Positions 61,158-64,000 of a DNA stretch of 64,000 bases are shown one piece after another. Position numbers and translations under genes: made by a program. The notes beneath the pieces are model-generated. The model saw only the letters and a program-made list of their open reading frames with translations, made no database searches and had not been told where the DNA came from. Origin of the DNA: Setophaga petechia. Lineage: Eukaryota; Chordata; Aves; Passeriformes; Parulidae. Position 1 is the first letter of the stretch. Each line of letters opens with the position of its first letter. The DNA lies in NCBI GenBank assembly GCA_024362935.1, contig JANCRA010000010.1, positions 692,001 to 756,000 of the forward strand, given 5' to 3'.

Positions 61158-64000
61158 TCACATTAATACTTGAAAGGAAGGCATCTTAGACAACTTTCTT
61201 TTTCTTGTGTCAAAAAACTCTGCAGCCCTCTCTGCAACATCTACAACACGATGGAAGTTGTTTAGTGCGCAGGAAGGTTTTCTCCTTGCGAGACATTGTG
61301 AAAAAGCTATTTGCTTAGATGTAGGTGACAAGAAACACTTACTGCAGTGCACTGAACAGCTAATTGCTACACAGCACTGGGATTGTGTTAGCAGCTTGCA
61401 AAGTGCTAGAAAACAGTACTTTCCCACTCTCTTGCCTTTCCCTTCACATTAATACTTGAAAGGAAGGCGTCTTAGACAACTTTCTTTTTCTTGTGTCAAA
61501 ACACAGTGCAGCCCTCTGTGCAACTTCTAGAACACGATAGGAAATGTTTAGGGAGCAGGAAGGTTTTCTCCTTGCGAGACATAGTGAAAAAGCTATTTGC
61601 TTAGATGGAGGTTACAAGAAACCCTTACTGCAGTGCAGTGACAAGTTAATTGGTACACAGCACTGGGATTGTGTTAGCAGCTCTCAAAGTGCTAGAAAAC
61701 AGTACTTTCCCATTCTCTTGCCTTTCCCTTCACATTAATACTTGAAAGGAAGGCATCTTTGACAACTTTCTTTTATATTTTGCAAAACACACTGCAGCCC
61801 TCTGTGCAACTTCTACAACACGATGGAAGTTGTTTAGTGAGCAGCAACGTTTTCCCCTTGCGAGACATTGTGAAAAAGCTATTTGCTCAGATGTAGGTAT
61901 CAAGAAACACTTACTGCCGTGCACTGACAAGCTAATTGCTACACAGCACTGGGATTGTGTTAGCAGCTTGCAAAGTGCTAGAAAACAGTACTTTCCCACT
62001 CTCTTGCCTTTCCCTTCACATTAATACTTGAAAGAAAGGCGTCTTAGACAACTTTCTTTTTCTTGTTACAGAACACACTGCAGCCCTCTGTGCAACTTCT
62101 AGAACACGATAGGAGATGTTTAGTGAGCAGGAAGGTTTTCTCCTTGGGAGACATAGTGAAAAAGTTATTTGCTTAGATGTAGGTGACAAGAAACACTTAC
62201 TGCAGTGAAGTGAAAAGTTAATTGGTACACAGCACTGGGATTGTGTTAGCAGCCTGCAAAGTGCTAGAAAACAGTACTTTCCCACTCTCTTGCCTTTCCC
62301 TTCACATTAATACTTGAAAGGAAGGCATCTTAGACAACTTTCTTTTTCTTGTGTCAAAAAACTCTGCAGCCCTCTCTGCAACATCTACTACACGATGGAA
62401 GTTGTTTAGTGAGCAGGAAGGTTTTCTCCTTGCGAGACATACTGAAAAAGCTATTTGCTTAGATGTAGGTGACAAGAAACACTTACTGCAGTGCACTGAA
62501 AAGCTAACTGCTCCACAGCACTAGTACTGTGTTAGCAGCTTGCAAAGTGCTAGAAAACAGTACTTTCCCACTCTCTTGCCTTTCCCTTCACATTAATACT
62601 TGAAAGGAAGGCGTCTTAGACAACTTTGTTTTACATTTTGCAAAACACACTGCAGCCCTCTGTGCAACTTCTACAACACGATGGAAGTTGTTTAGTGAGC
62701 AGCAACGTTTTCCCCTTGCGAAACAAAGTGAAAAAGCTATTTGCTCAGATGTAGGTATCAAGAAACACTTACTGCCGTGCACTGACAAGCTAATTGCTAC
62801 ACAGCACTGCGATTGTGTTAGCAGCTTGCAAAGTGCTAGAAAACAGTACTTTCCCACTCTCTTGCCTTTCCCTTCACATTAATACTTGAAAGGAAGGCGT
62901 CTTAGACAACTTTCTTTTTCTTGTGTCAAAAAACTCTGCAGCCCTCTCTGCCAGATCTACAACACGATGGAAGTTGTTTAGTGAGCAGGAAGGTTTTCTC
63001 CTTGCGAGACATAGTGAAAAAGCTATTTGCTTAGATGTAGGTGACAAGAAACACTTACTGCAGTGCACTGAACAGCTAACTGCTCCACAGCACTAGTACT
63101 GTGTTAGCAGCTTGCAAAGTGCTAGAAAACAGTACTTTCCCACTCTCTTGCCTTTCCCTTCACATTAATACTTGAAAGGAAGGCATCTTAGACAACTTTC
63201 TTTTTCTTGTGTCAAAAAACTCTTCAGCCCTCTCTGCAACATCTACAACACGATGGAAGTTGTTTAGTGAGCAGGAAGGTTTTCTCCTTGCGAGACATAG
63301 TGAAAAAGCTATTTGCTTAGATGTAGGTGACAAGAAACACTTACTGCAGTGCATTGAACAGCTAATTGCTACACAGAACTGGGATTGTGTTAGCAGCTTG
63401 CAAAGTGCTAGAAAACAGTACTTTCCCACTCTCTTGCCTTTCCCTTCACATTAATACTTGAAAGGAAGGCATCTTAGACAACTTTCTTTTTCTTGTGTCA
63501 AAAAACTCTGCAGCCTTCTCTGCAACATCTACATCACGATGGAATTTGTTTAGTGAGCAGGAAGGTTTTCTCCTTGCGGGACATAGTGAAAAAGCTTTTT
63601 GCTTAGATGTAGGAGACAAGAAACACTTACTGCAGTGCACTGAACAGCTAACTGCTACACAGCACTAGGACTGTGTTAGCAGCTTGCAAAGTGCTAGAAA
63701 ACAGTACTTTCCCACTCTCTTGCCTTTCCCTTCACATTAATACTTGAAAGGAAGGCGTCTTAGACAACTTTCTTTTTCTTGTTACAGAACACACTGCAGC
63801 CTTCTGTGCAACTTCTAGAACACGATAGGAGATGTTTAGTGAGCAGGAAGGTTTTCTCCTTGGGAGACATAGTGAAAAAGCTATTTGCTTAGATGTCGGT
63901 GACAAGAAACACTTACTGCAGTGGACTGAAAAGCTTACTGCTACACAGCACTGCGATTGTGTTAGCAGCCTGCAAAGTGCTAGAAAACAGTACTTTCCCA
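61158..64000. repeat. HOR copy 11 (10 monomers visible, cut by the window end)
   Basis: Order is A-B-C-D-E-F-J-K-L-M. The last M is 269 bp long because the window ends. B and D carry the same private marks as the 47427 copy (GAGGTTACAAG; AAAGAAAGG). F at 62588 is followed directly by J, so the G/G' monomer is missing. This is the shortest HOR form seen, if M closes it. Confidence 0.88.

Larger units (their letters stand above)
1..64000. repeat. 286-bp tandem satellite array with higher-order structure
   Basis: The entire window is head-to-tail copies of a 286-bp unit in one orientation, with 222 complete and two partial copies. The register is exact: start-to-start distances are 286 everywhere except at four copies of a 289-bp variant (22822, 33407, 43992, 57723). 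Neighbouring monomers differ by many substitutions, but copies of the same type, kilobases apart, are almost identical. That is the signature of higher-order repeats. Landmarks in each unit are TCACATTAATACTTG at p1, CTTAGA near p28, an ACACGAT core near p88, an A5 tract near p144, a second CTTAGA near p157, TACTGCAG near p183 (changed in class 3), and ACAGTACTTTCCC near p256. No unique sequence, gene or mobile element interrupts the array. The family is not recognised. A centromeric or pericentromeric satellite is the likeliest role, inferred from organisation alone. Confidence 0.98.

Noticed and set aside
1..64000. Recurrent open frames of 64-117 codons on both strands in nearly every monomer
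   Set aside because: They repeat with the satellite. Because 286 is not a multiple of 3, no frame continues across monomers. Starts and stops are lost by single substitutions without compensation. The peptides show no recognisable domain, and many begin with non-ATG codons. They are by-products of a repeat with few stops.
1..64000. CRISPR array
   Set aside because: The period is 286 bp with no unique spacers and no cas genes. All parts of the unit are repeated, so this is satellite DNA.
1..64000. Ribosomal, snRNA or tRNA gene cluster
   Set aside because: I see no A/B box pair, no rRNA core sequence and no snRNA-like elements. The unit is too short and too variable between types.
1..64000. 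CENP-B box
   Set aside because: TTCG is absent on the + strand. The CGAA and CGGG occurrences lack the remaining fixed positions of the motif.
1..64000. Alpha satellite or another well-known family
   Set aside because: The unit length (286 bp) and sequence do not match the 171-bp primate alphoid monomer or any satellite I can name with confidence, so no family name is given.

Overview
The whole window is one uninterrupted satellite-DNA array. It is built from a 286-bp monomer repeated head-to-tail in a single orientation: 222 complete copies plus a truncated copy at each end. I find no protein-coding gene, RNA gene, transposon insertion or unique sequence. A multi-kilobase tandem array with higher-order organisation and low CpG content points to a eukaryotic heterochromatic block, most simply the (peri)centromere of a CpG-methylating (probably vertebrate) genome. 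I do not recognise the satellite family or the species. No CENP-B box is present.

Monomer register used here: p1 is the first base of TCACATTAATACTTG, and monomers start at 228, 514, 800 and every 286 bp after that. Diagnostic substitutions sort the monomers into 16 recurrent types, which I call A to P. They fall into three sequence classes: class 1 (A, E, H, J, K, L), class 2 (B, D, G, I, M, O) and class 3 (C, F, N), with P a recombinant. G' and G'' denote variants of G, and F* a variant of F. J/K and K/L are hybrids. The only length variant is P (289 bp), which occurs four times.

Layout, phased on type A. Higher-order repeat (HOR) copies start at 1 (truncated), 4232, 8808, 13384, 20534, 31119, 41704, 47427, 52289, 55435 and 61158. 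They contain 15, 16, 16, 25, 37, 37, 20, 17, 11, 20 and at least 10 monomers. The basic order is A-B-C-D-E-F-G-H-I-E-F-G'-J-K-L-M (16-mer, 4,576 bp, seen intact at 4232-8807). The other lengths arise by in-register deletion, duplication and block rearrangement. The centre (about 18.2-47.35 kb) holds a 10,585-bp super-repeat (37 monomers) in about 2.75 nearly identical tandem copies. Additional segmental repeats occur at offsets of 4,290, 5,434, 3,146 and 13,731 bp.

The most notable signals are these: the recent nested super-HOR, whose shared private variants give the order of duplication; the near-total absence of indels; a 3-bp slip that marks a dated recombination junction; a conserved imperfect hairpin in the monomer; and weak evidence that the 286-bp unit is an ancient dimer of about 143-bp halves. 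The short open frames on both strands (64-117 codons) are by-products of the repeat and are not annotated as genes.
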